Shown piece by piece: positions 36,551 through 45,498 of a DNA stretch of 64,000 nucleotides (the first letter of the stretch is position 1; every line of letters starts with the position of its first letter). Origin of the DNA: Labilibaculum manganireducens (GTDB taxonomy: Bacteria > Bacteroidota > Bacteroidia > Bacteroidales > Marinifilaceae); assembly GCF_002843385.1 (NCBI RefSeq), contig NZ_MVDE01000002.1, positions 1 through 64,000 of the forward strand. Reading direction: 5' to 3'. The notes below the pieces were generated by a model. It saw nothing but the letters and a program-made list of their open reading frames with translations. It did no database searches and had not been told where the DNA came from. The translations under genes were made by a program, and so were the position numbers.

Positions 36551-36822
36551 CAAAAGACAATGTAGAAGTGTAGCGAGAGAATTCCGATGAAATATTATTT
36601 TAACAATTACAGGTTTCGTTTCTGGAGTTGTAGGATGAGTTTTTAACAGAAGTGACTATAATTACCTGATTTCAAAACAATTACCTTTTGTGTTGTTCTA
36701 GATAGATTTTAGTATAGATATGTTGAGTTTTTTTTGACGATAAAAAATACTTAAAATTAAATCCCTCAACTTTTCCTCTTGTCCCATTTTTTGGTACGAG
36801 ATCTGTAACGGGCAAAAAATAA
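36551..36822. other. Intergenic region, nothing recognised
   Basis: AT-rich sequence between the tiny ORF and the tRNA terminator; no convincing frame. Confidence 0.4.
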
Positions 36823-36859
36823 AAAACGCAAACAACAGGAATACTGTTATTTGCGTTTT
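36823..36859 (-). terminator. Terminator of tRNA-His
   Basis: A stem of AAAACGCAAA with TTTGCGTTTT plus AACAG with CTGTT, one mismatch between them, five-base loop, seven bases after the tRNA 3' end, followed on the minus strand by T-rich sequence. Confidence 0.85.
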
Positions 36860-36865
36860 ACTTTG

Positions 36866-36940
36866 GGTGAAAGACCGGTCTCGAACCGGCGACCTCTGGA
36901 ACCACAATCCAGCGCTCTAACCAACTGAGCTACAATCACC
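36866..36940 (-). tRNA. tRNA-His (anticodon GTG) with mismatched acceptor stem
   Basis: On the minus strand the cloverleaf is clear. The D arm is GCTC/GAGC. The anticodon arm is CTGGA-TTGTGGT-TCCAG with GTG anticodon. The T arm is GCCGG-TTCGAGA-CCGGT. A G at -1 pairs with C73, the tRNA-His hallmark. The acceptor arms GTGATTG and CTTTCAC leave two adjacent T-T mismatches (positions 5-68 and 6-67); CAATCAC would be expected. CCA is not fully encoded. Confidence 0.88.
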
Positions 36941-36960
36941 ATTTTTGCTCTAATGCGGTG

Positions 36961-36968
36961 CAAATATA
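36961..36968 (-). promoter_or_regulatory. Promoter element of tRNA-His
   Basis: TATATTTG followed by C on the minus strand matches TAnnTTTG, 20 bases before the tRNA. Confidence 0.55.
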
Positions 36969-37042
36969 GAGAAATCTTTAATTATTATCCAAGTGTTTAA
37001 TGAAAAAAATATAAAAATATATTCTGAAAGGATTATAAACTC

Positions 37043-37050
37043 TACCTTTG
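37043..37050 (+). promoter_or_regulatory. Promoter element of the AlkD-like gene
   Basis: TACCTTTG followed by CAG matches TAnnTTTG, 25 bases before the start codon. Confidence 0.55.
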
Positions 37051-37075
37051 CAGGCAGTTAACTAATTTTAGTAAA

Positions 37076-37750
37076 ATGGATTTTTTTATCGATAGAAAAG
37101 AAACAGAAGAATTGTTTCAGGAAATTTTCAAGAAAATTCAAATTCTTCGTAATGGTGAGACACATCATGAAATGAAAAAATTTGGATTGAAATACCCAAA
37201 ATCATTGGGAGCAACAATTGTAAATTTGCGGGAAATTGGGAAAGATTATCAGAAGGATCATCTTTTAGCGCATAAATTGTGGACAAAAGGCTTTCGCGAA
37301 TCGAAAATTGTGGCAACTCTTCTCGAAGAACCGGAAAAAGTGACAGGAGATCAGTTAGAGCGTTGGTTCGCCGAGATGGATTCAAATGAATTATTGGAGC
37401 AGGCTAGTATGAATCTTTTTCAGTATCTGCCTAATATAAAAGAGCTTGTTAAAGAGTGGGTGAAAAGTGAGGATGCCTCAAAACAGGTGTGTGCAGTAAT
37501 GGTTGTTGGACGCCTGGCAATGGATAAAAAAGAGGAGAGTGACAGGCTGTTTATCGATTTTATAGAAATGCTTCCAAAGAAATTCGAGGATGCTTACTTT
37601 TTGAATCAGGTAAAAAGAGCCTTGGGAAAAATTGCCCGAAGAGGAGATGTTGTTGTAAATAAGCTTGTTGCTTTGGTTTGCGAATTAAAGAGAGAGGATG
37701 AGGATTGGAAAGAGATTTGGGCTGATCTTCAATATGAACTTAATTTGTAA
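37076..37750 (+). CDS. DNA alkylation repair protein (AlkD-like HEAT repeats)
   Basis: The 224-residue all-helical protein looks like the AlkC/AlkD HEAT-repeat superfamily: LAHKLWTKGFRESKIVATLL and VKEWVKSEDASKQVCAVMVV form consecutive repeats, with repeated KxxxL and SxxEW-type capping. AlkD removes bulky or cationic N-alkylated purines without base flipping. The typical N-terminal FKTGxGxYxxGD motif is not evident, so this is a divergent or truncated member, and substrate prediction is uncertain. Confidence 0.65.
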   Translation: MDFFIDRKETEELFQEIFKKIQILRNGETHHEMKKFGLKYPKSLGATIVNLREIGKDYQKDHLLAHKLWTKGFRESKIVATLLEEPEKVTGDQLERWFAEMDSNELLEQASMNLFQYLPNIKELVKEWVKSEDASKQVCAVMVVGRLAMDKKEESDRLFIDFIEMLPKKFEDAYFLNQVKRALGKIARRGDVVVNKLVALVCELKREDEDWKEIWADLQYELNL

Positions 37751-37816
37751 GTGTTTTTTAAGATATTTTATGATGTGATATGGCATTCACATCTAGGAAA
37801 AGAAAATTAAACAAAG

Positions 37817-37824
37817 TAAATTTG
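37817..37824 (+). promoter_or_regulatory. Promoter element of the BI-1 family gene
   Basis: TAAATTTG matches TAnnTTTG, 56 bases before the start. Confidence 0.4.
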
Positions 37825-37879
37825 AGACAAATTTTTGCAACATTTAAGAATAGATTTTAAAGATTAATAGTTAACACAT

Positions 37880-38629
37880 ATGGGATATACAAAAAGTTCA
37901 AATCCTGTTCTAAGCGAAAAGATTTTTTACGCTTCAAGAAGTGGATCGTACAGTGAAGCAATGACGGTAAACGGAACCGTAAATAAAGTTGGTTTGTTAC
38001 TGTTTTTCCTTGTAGCTGCAGCAAGTTATACATGGGGATTATACAATGATTCTATGGATTCATCGGTGGTAATGCCGTGGTTAATAGGTGGAGCTATTGC
38101 AGGCTTAATTCTTGCTGTTGCTACTGCTTTTAAGCCGGTTTGGTCTCCTTACACAGCTCCTTTTTATGCTTTAGCCGAAGGTTTAATGTTGGGAGGTTTA
38201 TCAGCAATGATGAATTCGGCCTATCCTGGTATTGTAGTGCAGGCGGTTGGTTTAACATTTGCCACTTTGCTTGCAATGCTTTTTGCCTATAAATCAGGAT
38301 TAATTAAAGCAACAGAAAAATTTAAGTCTGGAGTTATTGCAGCTACAGGTGGTATCTTTATATTTTACATGTTGAACTGGATTTTGAGCATGTTTGGCAT
38401 TGGCTTAAATATCGCAAATGGTTCTGATTTACTAAGTATTGGGATCAGCCTGTTTATTGTTGTTATAGCTGCACTTAATCTGGTTTTAGATTTCGATTTT
38501 ATTGAAAAAGGTGCCCAATCCGGAGCTCCAAAATATATGGAGTGGTATGGTGCATTTGGGCTGATGGTAACATTGGTTTGGTTGTATGTTGAATTGTTGA
38601 GATTGCTCTCGAAATTGGCAAGACGATAA
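37880..38629 (+). CDS. Bax inhibitor-1/YccA family membrane protein
   Basis: The 249-residue protein has seven membrane helices after a cytoplasmic N-terminus of about 30 residues (RSGSYSEAMTVNGTVNKVGL). The family motif region APFYALAEGLMLGGLSAMMN and the C-terminal DFDFIEKGAQSGAPKYMEWY with FGLMVTLVWLYVELLRLL are typical of the YccA/YbhL branch, which in other bacteria behaves as a pH-sensitive calcium leak or FtsH-associated protein. The physiological role here is unknown. Confidence 0.9.
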   Translation: MGYTKSSNPVLSEKIFYASRSGSYSEAMTVNGTVNKVGLLLFFLVAAASYTWGLYNDSMDSSVVMPWLIGGAIAGLILAVATAFKPVWSPYTAPFYALAEGLMLGGLSAMMNSAYPGIVVQAVGLTFATLLAMLFAYKSGLIKATEKFKSGVIAATGGIFIFYMLNWILSMFGIGLNIANGSDLLSIGISLFIVVIAALNLVLDFDFIEKGAQSGAPKYMEWYGAFGLMVTLVWLYVELLRLLSKLARR

Positions 38630-38678
38630 AATTTACATTGAAACCCCAAATTACAAAACTTAAATTAAAACGAATCGA

Positions 38679-39893
38679 GTGAGGATAGTTGAAGTTTTAG
38701 ATCAGACGCATCAAAAAGATTTTTTAGATATTGCCAGAACCATTTATAAGGATGATTCCAATTATGCGTGTCCGTTGGATGCTGAGATTGAAGGAATATT
38801 TGATCCGAAGGAAAATTCATTCTTTAAGCATGGTGAGGCAGGTCGATGGATATTGCAAAACGATGAAGGAAAAGTAATTGGCCGCATAGCTGCGTTTATT
38901 AACACCAATAAAGCTTTTTCTTTTGATCAGCCGACAGGCGGATGTGGTTTTTTTGAATGTGTAAATGACAAGAAGGCAGCTTTTCTTTTGTTTGATACAG
39001 CAAAAGAGTGGTTAACTGTGCGTGGTATGGAAGCCATGGATGGTCCGGTGAATTTTGGCGAAAATGATAATCATTGGGGACTTTTGGTTGATGGTTTTAT
39101 GCCTCAGGGATACGGAATGCCATATCATCAAAAATATTACAAGGTATTTTTCGAGGAGTATGGCTTTAAGGTGTTCTTCGAGCAGTATAGCTATCATCTT
39201 GATTTAAAAAAGCCTTTCCCTGAACGATTTTGGAAAATTGCAGAGTGGGTTGCTAAAAAGCCGGGATTTACTTTTGAGCATTTTTCATATGCAAAATCGG
39301 AAAAATACATTCAGGATTTAATTGCAATTTATAATGAAGCATGGAAATTTCATGATAATTTCTCGCCGATAGATCCTGAGGATATCCGTAAAATGGCTCT
39401 TGATGGAAAAGGAGTAGTTGAGGAAGAATTCATTTGGTTTGCTTATCATGAAGGAAATCCAATTGCATTTTTTGTGATGATGCCGGATATCAATCAGATC
39501 TTGATAAAGATGGATGGTAAATTTAATTTCTGGAGTAAACTGAAATTTTTATATAATTTAAAAAAGAAAGCAATTACCCGCGCTCGAATCTCAATAATGG
39601 GTGTTGTTCCTAAATATCAAAGATTTGGGGTGGAGTCGGCAATCTTCTGGCACATGGATAAAGTGATGAAGAGAAAACCGCATTATAAAGAAGTGGAACT
39701 TTCGTGGGTGGGAGACTTTAATCCGAAAATGATTTCTATTTATGAGTCGGTTGGTGGTGTGAAAATGAAAACGCATTATACCTATCGTTTGCTTTTTGAC
39801 CCTAATAAACCTTTTAAACGGACACCTATTATCCCTCTGGAAAACAGGGGAAGTAAGGCAAAAGAGAAAAAAGTAGTGGAAAGAGGAGAATAA
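38679..39893 (+). CDS. GNAT-like acyltransferase family protein
   Basis: The 404-residue protein begins at GTG 38679 (MRIVEVLDQTHQKDFLDIAR). Its N-terminal part has FFKHGEAGRWIL and VIGRIAAFINT; the middle has DGPVNFGENDNHWGLLVDGF and QGYGMPYHQKYY. The C-terminal part has GVVPKYQRFGVESAIFW, a GNAT-like acetyl-CoA loop (QRxGVExA), then EVELSWVGDFNPKMISIYES. It belongs to a conserved bacterial family often annotated as hypothetical or GNAT; no substrate is established. The last 30 residues are basic. It starts 49 bases after the BI-1 gene. Confidence 0.75.
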   Translation: MRIVEVLDQTHQKDFLDIARTIYKDDSNYACPLDAEIEGIFDPKENSFFKHGEAGRWILQNDEGKVIGRIAAFINTNKAFSFDQPTGGCGFFECVNDKKAAFLLFDTAKEWLTVRGMEAMDGPVNFGENDNHWGLLVDGFMPQGYGMPYHQKYYKVFFEEYGFKVFFEQYSYHLDLKKPFPERFWKIAEWVAKKPGFTFEHFSYAKSEKYIQDLIAIYNEAWKFHDNFSPIDPEDIRKMALDGKGVVEEEFIWFAYHEGNPIAFFVMMPDINQILIKMDGKFNFWSKLKFLYNLKKKAITRARISIMGVVPKYQRFGVESAIFWHMDKVMKRKPHYKEVELSWVGDFNPKMISIYESVGGVKMKTHYTYRLLFDPNKPFKRTPIIPLENRGSKAKEKKVVERGE

Positions 39894-39905
39894 TTTATTT
39901 ATTCT

Positions 39906-39936
39906 TTTGCAAAACAGATTACAATATTTACCTTTG
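39906..39936 (+). promoter_or_regulatory. Full Bacteroidota promoter of rpmE (-33 and -7)
   Basis: TTTG (39906-39909) and TACCTTTG (39929-39936) are spaced by 19 bases, exactly the consensus layout. The start codon is 43 bases downstream, ruling out the in-frame start at 39944 as the main one. Confidence 0.75.
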
Positions 39937-39979
39937 CAGCCTATTGGAAGTAGATTATAAGAAACTAAAGGATATTAAA

Positions 39980-40243
39980 ATGAAACAAGGAATACATCCG
40001 GAAAATTACCGTCTTGTAGCTTTTAAAGACATGTCAAACGAAACTGTTTTTATTGCTAAGTCGACTGCTAGAACTAAAGAAACTATTGAGTTCGAAGGCA
40101 TTGAGTACCCAGTTATTAAGCTTGAGATCTCTAATACATCTCACCCTTTCTACACAGGTAAGATGACATTAGTAGATACTGCTGGTCGTGTTGATAAGTT
40201 CATGAATCGTTACAAGAAACACATGGACGGTAACAAGAAGTAA
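39980..40243 (+). CDS. rpmE: 50S ribosomal protein L31 type B
   Basis: From ATG 39980 (MKQGIHPENYRLVAFKDMSN) the protein has 87 residues. It has the L31 core (EGIEYPVIKLEISNTSHPFY, TGKMTLVDTAGRVDKFMNRY) and lacks the CxxC/CxC zinc cysteines of type A L31, so it is the zinc-independent form. It has its own promoter and terminator. Confidence 0.95.
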   Translation: MKQGIHPENYRLVAFKDMSNETVFIAKSTARTKETIEFEGIEYPVIKLEISNTSHPFYTGKMTLVDTAGRVDKFMNRYKKHMDGNKK

Positions 40244-40267
40244 GATTAAAAAATCTACCATATTAAG

Positions 40268-40298
40268 AAAAAGCCTCGATTATTCGAGGCTTTTTTTT
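40268..40298 (+). terminator. Terminator of rpmE
   Basis: A 12-bp stem (AAAAAGCCTCGA and TCGAGGCTTTTT) with a TTAT loop and a T run, 24 bases after the stop. Confidence 0.92.
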
Positions 40299-40345
40299 AT
40301 TTTTGATCATACATAAAAATCCTTCGGATTTAAATTACTACTACA

Positions 40346-41536
40346 ATGAATTATATTCTTTTTGATGATGGGACTTGGAATGATCTGCGTCCACTCACAT
40401 TTACCCGTCCGGTATCCGAGATTCGGGTTGGCATTTTAAGCATTCGTGAAAAATGGGAGAAATATCTTACAGCCAGCTTAAGTCATTTTACGCAGGATTA
40501 TTTATCTGTAAAATATCCAATCTTTGTTCAGGAACAAAATGTATTGATTAATGGTTCGGTACTTCCGGATGAGAGGTTGAAAGATGCAATTTGGAATTTA
40601 AAAGTGGGAGAGTATCTTGCAAAGGATGGAGTTATTCTGGCTGCTAATTTTTTGGCTGCTGACCTTGAGTTAGTGAACAAGGAAGGAATTGAAGCAAAAG
40701 TTAAAGTTGTGTATAAACAGGCTGTTGATCGAATCGCAATGCCTTACGATATATTTGGAAGTAATGACAAGGCTCTTCGTGCCGATTTTGAATTGCTGAC
40801 CAAAGGAAGACAATCGCAGACGATAAGTGATACGGTAAATGTTCTTGGAAAGGAGAATATATTTCTTGAAGTAGGAGCAAAAGTAGAATTTGCATGTCTT
40901 AATGCTGTTGACGGCCCAATTTACATTGGAAAAGATGCAGTTATTATGGAAGGATGTTTGGTGCGTGGTCCTTTGGCCATGTGCGAACATGCAGAATTAA
41001 AAATGGGTGCCAAAGTGTATGGTGCAACTACATTAGGTCCCTACTGCAAATGTGGCGGAGAATTAAATAATGTGGTGTTGTTTGGTTATTCGAGCAAAGC
41101 ACATGATGGTTTTTTAGGAAATGCAGTATTGGGCGAATGGTGTAATATTGGTGCTGATACGAATAATTCAAATTTGAAAAACAATTATTCGGAAGTGAAG
41201 TTGTGGAACTACTCAAGTGAAAGTTTTGAAAAAACAGGCTTGCAGTTTTGTGGTACTATTATGGGCGATCACTCTAAATGCGGTATTAATACTATGTTGA
41301 ATACCGGGACTGTTATTGGTGTAAGTGCCAATGTGTTTGGAGCAGGCTTTCCCCGTAATTTCATTCCCTCTTTTGCAATGGGCGGCAATCATGGTTTTAA
41401 GGAATATCGCTTAAAAGCAACTTTCGAAGTTGCTGATTTGGTAATGCAGCGCAGAGGTTTGGAATTTAATGAGGTGGAGAAAAATATATTAACAAACGTA
41501 TTTGAAATGACCAAAGAGTATCGGAAATCATTTTAG
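40346..41536 (+). CDS. GlmU family (putative sugar-nucleotidyltransferase-like) protein
   Basis: The 396-residue protein has an N-terminal half that resembles the nucleotidyltransferase fold of GlmU only distantly (MNYILFDDGTWNDLRPLTFT, RPVSEIRVGILSIREKW). The usual LAAGxGTRM loop is missing, so transferase activity is doubtful. The C-terminal half (from about 185) is a left-handed beta-helix of hexapeptide repeats (GPIYIGKDAVIMEGCLVRGP, GNAVLGEWCNIGADTNNSNL), as in acetyltransferases. Bacteroidota carry this family widely; its substrate is not known to me. Confidence 0.78.
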   Translation: MNYILFDDGTWNDLRPLTFTRPVSEIRVGILSIREKWEKYLTASLSHFTQDYLSVKYPIFVQEQNVLINGSVLPDERLKDAIWNLKVGEYLAKDGVILAANFLAADLELVNKEGIEAKVKVVYKQAVDRIAMPYDIFGSNDKALRADFELLTKGRQSQTISDTVNVLGKENIFLEVGAKVEFACLNAVDGPIYIGKDAVIMEGCLVRGPLAMCEHAELKMGAKVYGATTLGPYCKCGGELNNVVLFGYSSKAHDGFLGNAVLGEWCNIGADTNNSNLKNNYSEVKLWNYSSESFEKTGLQFCGTIMGDHSKCGINTMLNTGTVIGVSANVFGAGFPRNFIPSFAMGGNHGFKEYRLKATFEVADLVMQRRGLEFNEVEKNILTNVFEMTKEYRKSF

Positions 41537-41676
41537 CACAAATCCTTATTATATTAATATGAGTTCTTTCTGTTAACTGATAGAACTCATTTTTTATTTT
41601 GGCATAGCTATTGCCAAGTAAACAGTGACCAATTAATTTTGGTGGAAACAGACATTTTGTCATTTTTTACAGGACA

Positions 41677-41684
41677 TAAGTTTG
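41677..41684 (+). promoter_or_regulatory. Promoter element that fixes the lon start
   Basis: TAAGTTTG matches TAnnTTTG, with TTTG at 41656-41659 as a plausible -33 (17-base spacing). The predicted start at about 41691 makes ATG 41711 the first usable start. Confidence 0.5.
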
Positions 41685-41710
41685 TTTTCTTTATAGTGAG
41701 TAATGAGAAC

Positions 41711-44179
41711 ATGACAAGCGAAATAATGAGCAGAAAGATTGAAATCAATATAAGCGATATCGCATTGACGAATATGATGGACGAAGATTCAGATTTTATT
41801 CCAATTATAACCGATGAGGATGAAAATGCGCTGGACGAACTAGTTGTTCCTGACAGTTTGCCAATTTTGCCTCTTCGTAACACGGTTTTATTTCCTGGCG
41901 TAGTAATTCCTATTTCGGTAGGAAGAGAGAAATCCTTGAAATTAGTTCGTGAAGTATACAGCAAGAAGGGGATGTTGGGAGCAGCCACTCAAATAGATTT
42001 GAGTGTTGAAGATCCGCATTTCGATGATATTTATAAAATTGGAACGGTAGCTCAAATTATCAAAATTTTGGAAATGCCTGATGGTTCTACCACTGTTATT
42101 TTACAAGGTAAAAAGAGATTTGAGTTGCAGGAAATAATTTCAGAGGAGCCTTACCACATTGCTAAGATTAAAACGCTGAAAGATATTCGTCCTGTTGAGG
42201 AAGATAATGAGTTTAAAGCTCTTATATCTTCTGTTAAGGATATGGCCGTTAAGGTGATCAAATTGTCGCCGCACATTCCTAATGAGGCTAGTTTTGCAAT
42301 CAAGAATATCGAAGGATCTTCGTTTCTAATCAACTTTATTTCAAGTAATTCTGAAATTAAGCACAACCAGAAACAGAAGTTGCTTGAGATTGAGGAGATT
42401 GCCGGCAGAGCAATGAAACTTTTGGAGTTATTGGTTCGTGAAGTGCAGGTTTTGGAGCTGAAAGATGATATTCAGACCAAGGTGAAAACCGATATGGATC
42501 AGCAGCAAAGAGAATACTTGCTGCACCAGCAAATGAAAACCATTCAGGATGAATTGGGCGGAGGGCCAAACGATCAGGATGTAGAAGAGTTGGAAGAAAG
42601 GGCACAAACAAAAAAATGGACCGACGAAGTTGCTGCTGTTTTTGAAAAAGAATTGAATAAACTACAGCGTCTGAATCCTGCTTCTGCAGAATATTCGGTG
42701 CAATTAAATTACCTTGAGGAGCTGCTTGATTTACCATGGAGCGAATGCACCAAGGATAATTTTAACTTGAAAAGAGCTCAAAGAATTCTGGATCAGGATC
42801 ACTTTGGTTTGGAAAAAGTAAAAGACAGAATTATTGAGCATTTGGCTGTATTAAAACTAAAAGGGGATTTAAAATCACCGATTTTATGTTTGTACGGACC
42901 TCCGGGCGTAGGTAAAACATCTTTAGGAAAATCAATTGCGAGAGCCTTGGATCGAAAGTATGCCAGAATGTCTCTAGGCGGATTGCATGATGAGTCAGAA
43001 ATTCGTGGTCACAGAAAGACATATATTGGTGCAATGCCGGGAAGAATTATTCAGGGAATGAAAAAAGCCGGTTCATCCAATCCTGTTTTTATTTTGGATG
43101 AGATTGATAAAGTAAGTAATGATTTTAGAGGAGATCCATCTTCGGCTTTATTGGAGGTTCTTGATCCTGAGCAGAATAGTGCATTTCATGATAACTTTTT
43201 GGATGTAGACTACGATTTGTCGAATGTGATGTTTGTAGCAACGGCCAATAATATTGGGGCGATTTCAGCTCCTCTTCGCGATCGTATGGAAATGATTGAT
43301 GTAAGTGGTTACATTCAGGAAGAAAAAGTACAGATTGCCAAGACTCATTTGATTCCAAAGCAAATGGAGAATCATGGGATTACTGCTGATAATATTAAAA
43401 TCTCGAAGGAGGTAATTGCCGAAATCATCGATAAATATACCCGTGAGTCGGGTGTAAGAGCATTGGATCAACGAATTGCCAAGTTAATGAGGCGTATTGC
43501 CCGTAAGGTGGCAATGGACGAAGAATATGATATTAATATAAAGATTGAAGATCTGAAAGAATTTTTAGGTGCACCAATCTTTAACCGCGATAAATATCAA
43601 GGGAATGAATATGCCGGTGTAGTTACAGGTTTGGCCTGGACTTCGGTTGGCGGAGAAATCTTGTTCATCGAATCGAGTCTGTCGGCTGGAAAAGGGAAAT
43701 TAACCCTTACCGGGAACTTGGGCGATGTAATGAAAGAATCGGCACTACTGGCACAAGAATATTTGAGAGCGCACTGTGGTGCATTGGGAATTAAAAAGGA
43801 AACTTTTGATGAGTGGAACCTTCATGTTCACGTACCCGAAGGGGCGATTCCAAAAGACGGACCTTCGGCTGGTGTGACTATGGTAACTGCAATGGCTTCA
43901 ATTTTCACACAGCGTAAAGTGAAAAAACATCTGGCTATGACAGGTGAAATAACACTTCGCGGAAAAGTATTGCCTGTAGGAGGAATTAAGGAGAAAATTT
44001 TGGCAGCTAAGAGAGCCGGAATTAAGGAAATTATTCTTTGTAACCAGAATAAAAAAGACATTGAGGAAATTAAAGAGATTTATTTAAAAGGTCTTAAATT
44101 CCACTTTGTTGATGAGATTATGGAAGTTTTGGATATTGCCTTGATGAAGCAAAAGGTAGATAATCCCATAAAATTATAA
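41711..44179 (+). CDS. lon: ATP-dependent protease Lon
   Basis: From ATG 41711 the protein has 822 residues. The N-terminal substrate domain begins at LPILPLRNTVLFPGVVIPIS. The AAA+ module has Walker A GPPGVGKT at 396-403, VFILDEIDKV as Walker B and LRDRMEMIDVSGYIQEEKVQ after it. The protease domain has the catalytic Ser719 in PKDGPSAGVTM and Lys762 in GGIKEK. It degrades damaged and regulatory proteins in the cytoplasm. An in-frame TTG at 41639 lies upstream of the predicted promoter and is rejected. Confidence 0.97.
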   Translation: MTSEIMSRKIEINISDIALTNMMDEDSDFIPIITDEDENALDELVVPDSLPILPLRNTVLFPGVVIPISVGREKSLKLVREVYSKKGMLGAATQIDLSVEDPHFDDIYKIGTVAQIIKILEMPDGSTTVILQGKKRFELQEIISEEPYHIAKIKTLKDIRPVEEDNEFKALISSVKDMAVKVIKLSPHIPNEASFAIKNIEGSSFLINFISSNSEIKHNQKQKLLEIEEIAGRAMKLLELLVREVQVLELKDDIQTKVKTDMDQQQREYLLHQQMKTIQDELGGGPNDQDVEELEERAQTKKWTDEVAAVFEKELNKLQRLNPASAEYSVQLNYLEELLDLPWSECTKDNFNLKRAQRILDQDHFGLEKVKDRIIEHLAVLKLKGDLKSPILCLYGPPGVGKTSLGKSIARALDRKYARMSLGGLHDESEIRGHRKTYIGAMPGRIIQGMKKAGSSNPVFILDEIDKVSNDFRGDPSSALLEVLDPEQNSAFHDNFLDVDYDLSNVMFVATANNIGAISAPLRDRMEMIDVSGYIQEEKVQIAKTHLIPKQMENHGITADNIKISKEVIAEIIDKYTRESGVRALDQRIAKLMRRIARKVAMDEEYDINIKIEDLKEFLGAPIFNRDKYQGNEYAGVVTGLAWTSVGGEILFIESSLSAGKGKLTLTGNLGDVMKESALLAQEYLRAHCGALGIKKETFDEWNLHVHVPEGAIPKDGPSAGVTMVTAMASIFTQRKVKKHLAMTGEITLRGKVLPVGGIKEKILAAKRAGIKEIILCNQNKKDIEEIKEIYLKGLKFHFVDEIMEVLDIALMKQKVDNPIKL

Positions 44180-44195
44180 TTTGGAGTAGATTTAG

Positions 44196-44226
44196 AAAAA
44201 GGCTTTCGAAAGAAAGCCTTTTTTTG
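44196..44226 (+). terminator. Terminator of lon
   Basis: A 12-bp stem (AAAAAGGCTTTC and GAAAGCCTTTTT) with a four-base loop and T run, 17 bases after the stop. Confidence 0.92.
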
Positions 44227-44304
44227 TTTCGGTTCCTTGAAACCATAAAATTTCTTACTTTTAAACTGATATACCAATTTAATTTCAAAACACATTGTCT
44301 ACCT

Positions 44305-45405
44305 ATGAATGAAAAAGGAAAATATTTTATTGTAGCTCTTGGTTTAATCTTGTTAGGGCTATTGTTTTGGTATTTCAGTAACATAGTAACTTACGTTTTA
44401 ATTTCGGTTGTTCTTTCTTTCATCGGACGTCCGGTTGTCGACTTTTTAAATGGTTTAAAAATTAAGAAATGGCAATTCCCTTCGGTTTTATCGGCGGGGA
44501 TAACACTCATTCTTTTGTGGATGGTCATGATCATGTTCTTCCGCACCTTCATTCCAATGATTGCATCGCAGGCCCAGGATCTATCAAATATAGATGTGAA
44601 TGCCGCAGTTCAAAGTCTTGAAGAACCAATGCAAAGAATAGAAGCATTTGTTGTAAAGTATTCTGCTAATGGCGAGGCTTTTGACCTGAAAGCAGTTCTG
44701 GTTAAAAATATTTCATCATTTGTGAAAATATCTGATGTTTCAGATATTTTTAGTTCGCTGGTTGGTACTTTGGGAAATGCATTTATTGCTTTGTTTTCGA
44801 TCTCTTTCATTACTTTTTTCTTTTTGAAGGACAGCAGTTTGTTTACCGAGGGAGTTGTGGTTTTGGTTCCGGCCCGCAACGAAGAAGGCGTTCGCCATGT
44901 ATTGGATTCGATCAAAAAATTGTTAATGCGCTATTTTGTAGGACTGTTTTTTGAAGTGATACTCGTTGGCTTTATGGTAACCATTGGTCTTACCATTGTT
45001 GGTTTGCCTTTTAGTACCGCAGTTGTAATCGGCTTGTTTGCAGGTATCATGAATGTGATTCCTTACATTGGGCCAATCATCGGAGCCTGTTTTGGTATGA
45101 TTATTGGAATTGCGACCAATTTAGATGTTGATTTTTATACAGGAATTGTTCCTTTGTTAGGATATATGGCGATTGTATTTGCAACGGTTCAGGTGATCGA
45201 TAATATTTTGTTTCAGCCCTTAATTTATTCCAATAGTGTAAATGCTCATCCTCTCGAGATATTTATTGTGATTATCATGGCAGGAAGTATGGCAGGTATT
45301 TTAGGAATGATGCTGGCAATACCATCTTACACAATTATGCGTGTTATTGCAAAAGAGTTTTTTAACAAATACCGGTTTGTAAAGAAACTGACGGAAAAAA
45401 TTTAG
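44305..45405 (+). CDS. AI-2E family transporter (UPF0118)
   Basis: From ATG 44305 (MNEKGKYFIVALGLILLGLL) the protein has 366 residues; an earlier in-frame ATG at 44224 falls within the lon terminator. It has about eight membrane helices. Family motifs are VVLSFIGRPVVDFLN near residue 40 and the C-terminal GIMNVIPYIGPIIGACFGMI, VQVIDNILFQPLIYSNSVN and HPLEIFIVI. Members export AI-2 or exchange sodium and protons; the role here is unknown. Confidence 0.9.
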   Translation: MNEKGKYFIVALGLILLGLLFWYFSNIVTYVLISVVLSFIGRPVVDFLNGLKIKKWQFPSVLSAGITLILLWMVMIMFFRTFIPMIASQAQDLSNIDVNAAVQSLEEPMQRIEAFVVKYSANGEAFDLKAVLVKNISSFVKISDVSDIFSSLVGTLGNAFIALFSISFITFFFLKDSSLFTEGVVVLVPARNEEGVRHVLDSIKKLLMRYFVGLFFEVILVGFMVTIGLTIVGLPFSTAVVIGLFAGIMNVIPYIGPIIGACFGMIIGIATNLDVDFYTGIVPLLGYMAIVFATVQVIDNILFQPLIYSNSVNAHPLEIFIVIIMAGSMAGILGMMLAIPSYTIMRVIAKEFFNKYRFVKKLTEKI

Positions 45406-45431
45406 TTGGGATGCAGGTTATCCATAAAACA

Positions 45432-45467
45432 AAAAAAGCTTGATTCATTCTCGAATCAAGCTTTTTT
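45432..45467. terminator. Bidirectional terminator between the AI-2E and SDR genes
   Basis: A 15-bp perfect stem (AAAAAAGCTTGATTC and GAATCAAGCTTTTTT) with a six-base loop between convergent genes. Confidence 0.92.
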
Positions 45468-45498
45468 GTATCTGACAACAAAGGTATATCAATAGCTT

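Noticed and set aside
36698-36907. 69-codon minus-strand frame
   Set aside because: It reads through tRNA-His and its terminator.
39944-39979. Longer L31 N-terminus
   Set aside because: Twelve extra residues are not part of L31 and begin only about 8 bases after the -7 element.
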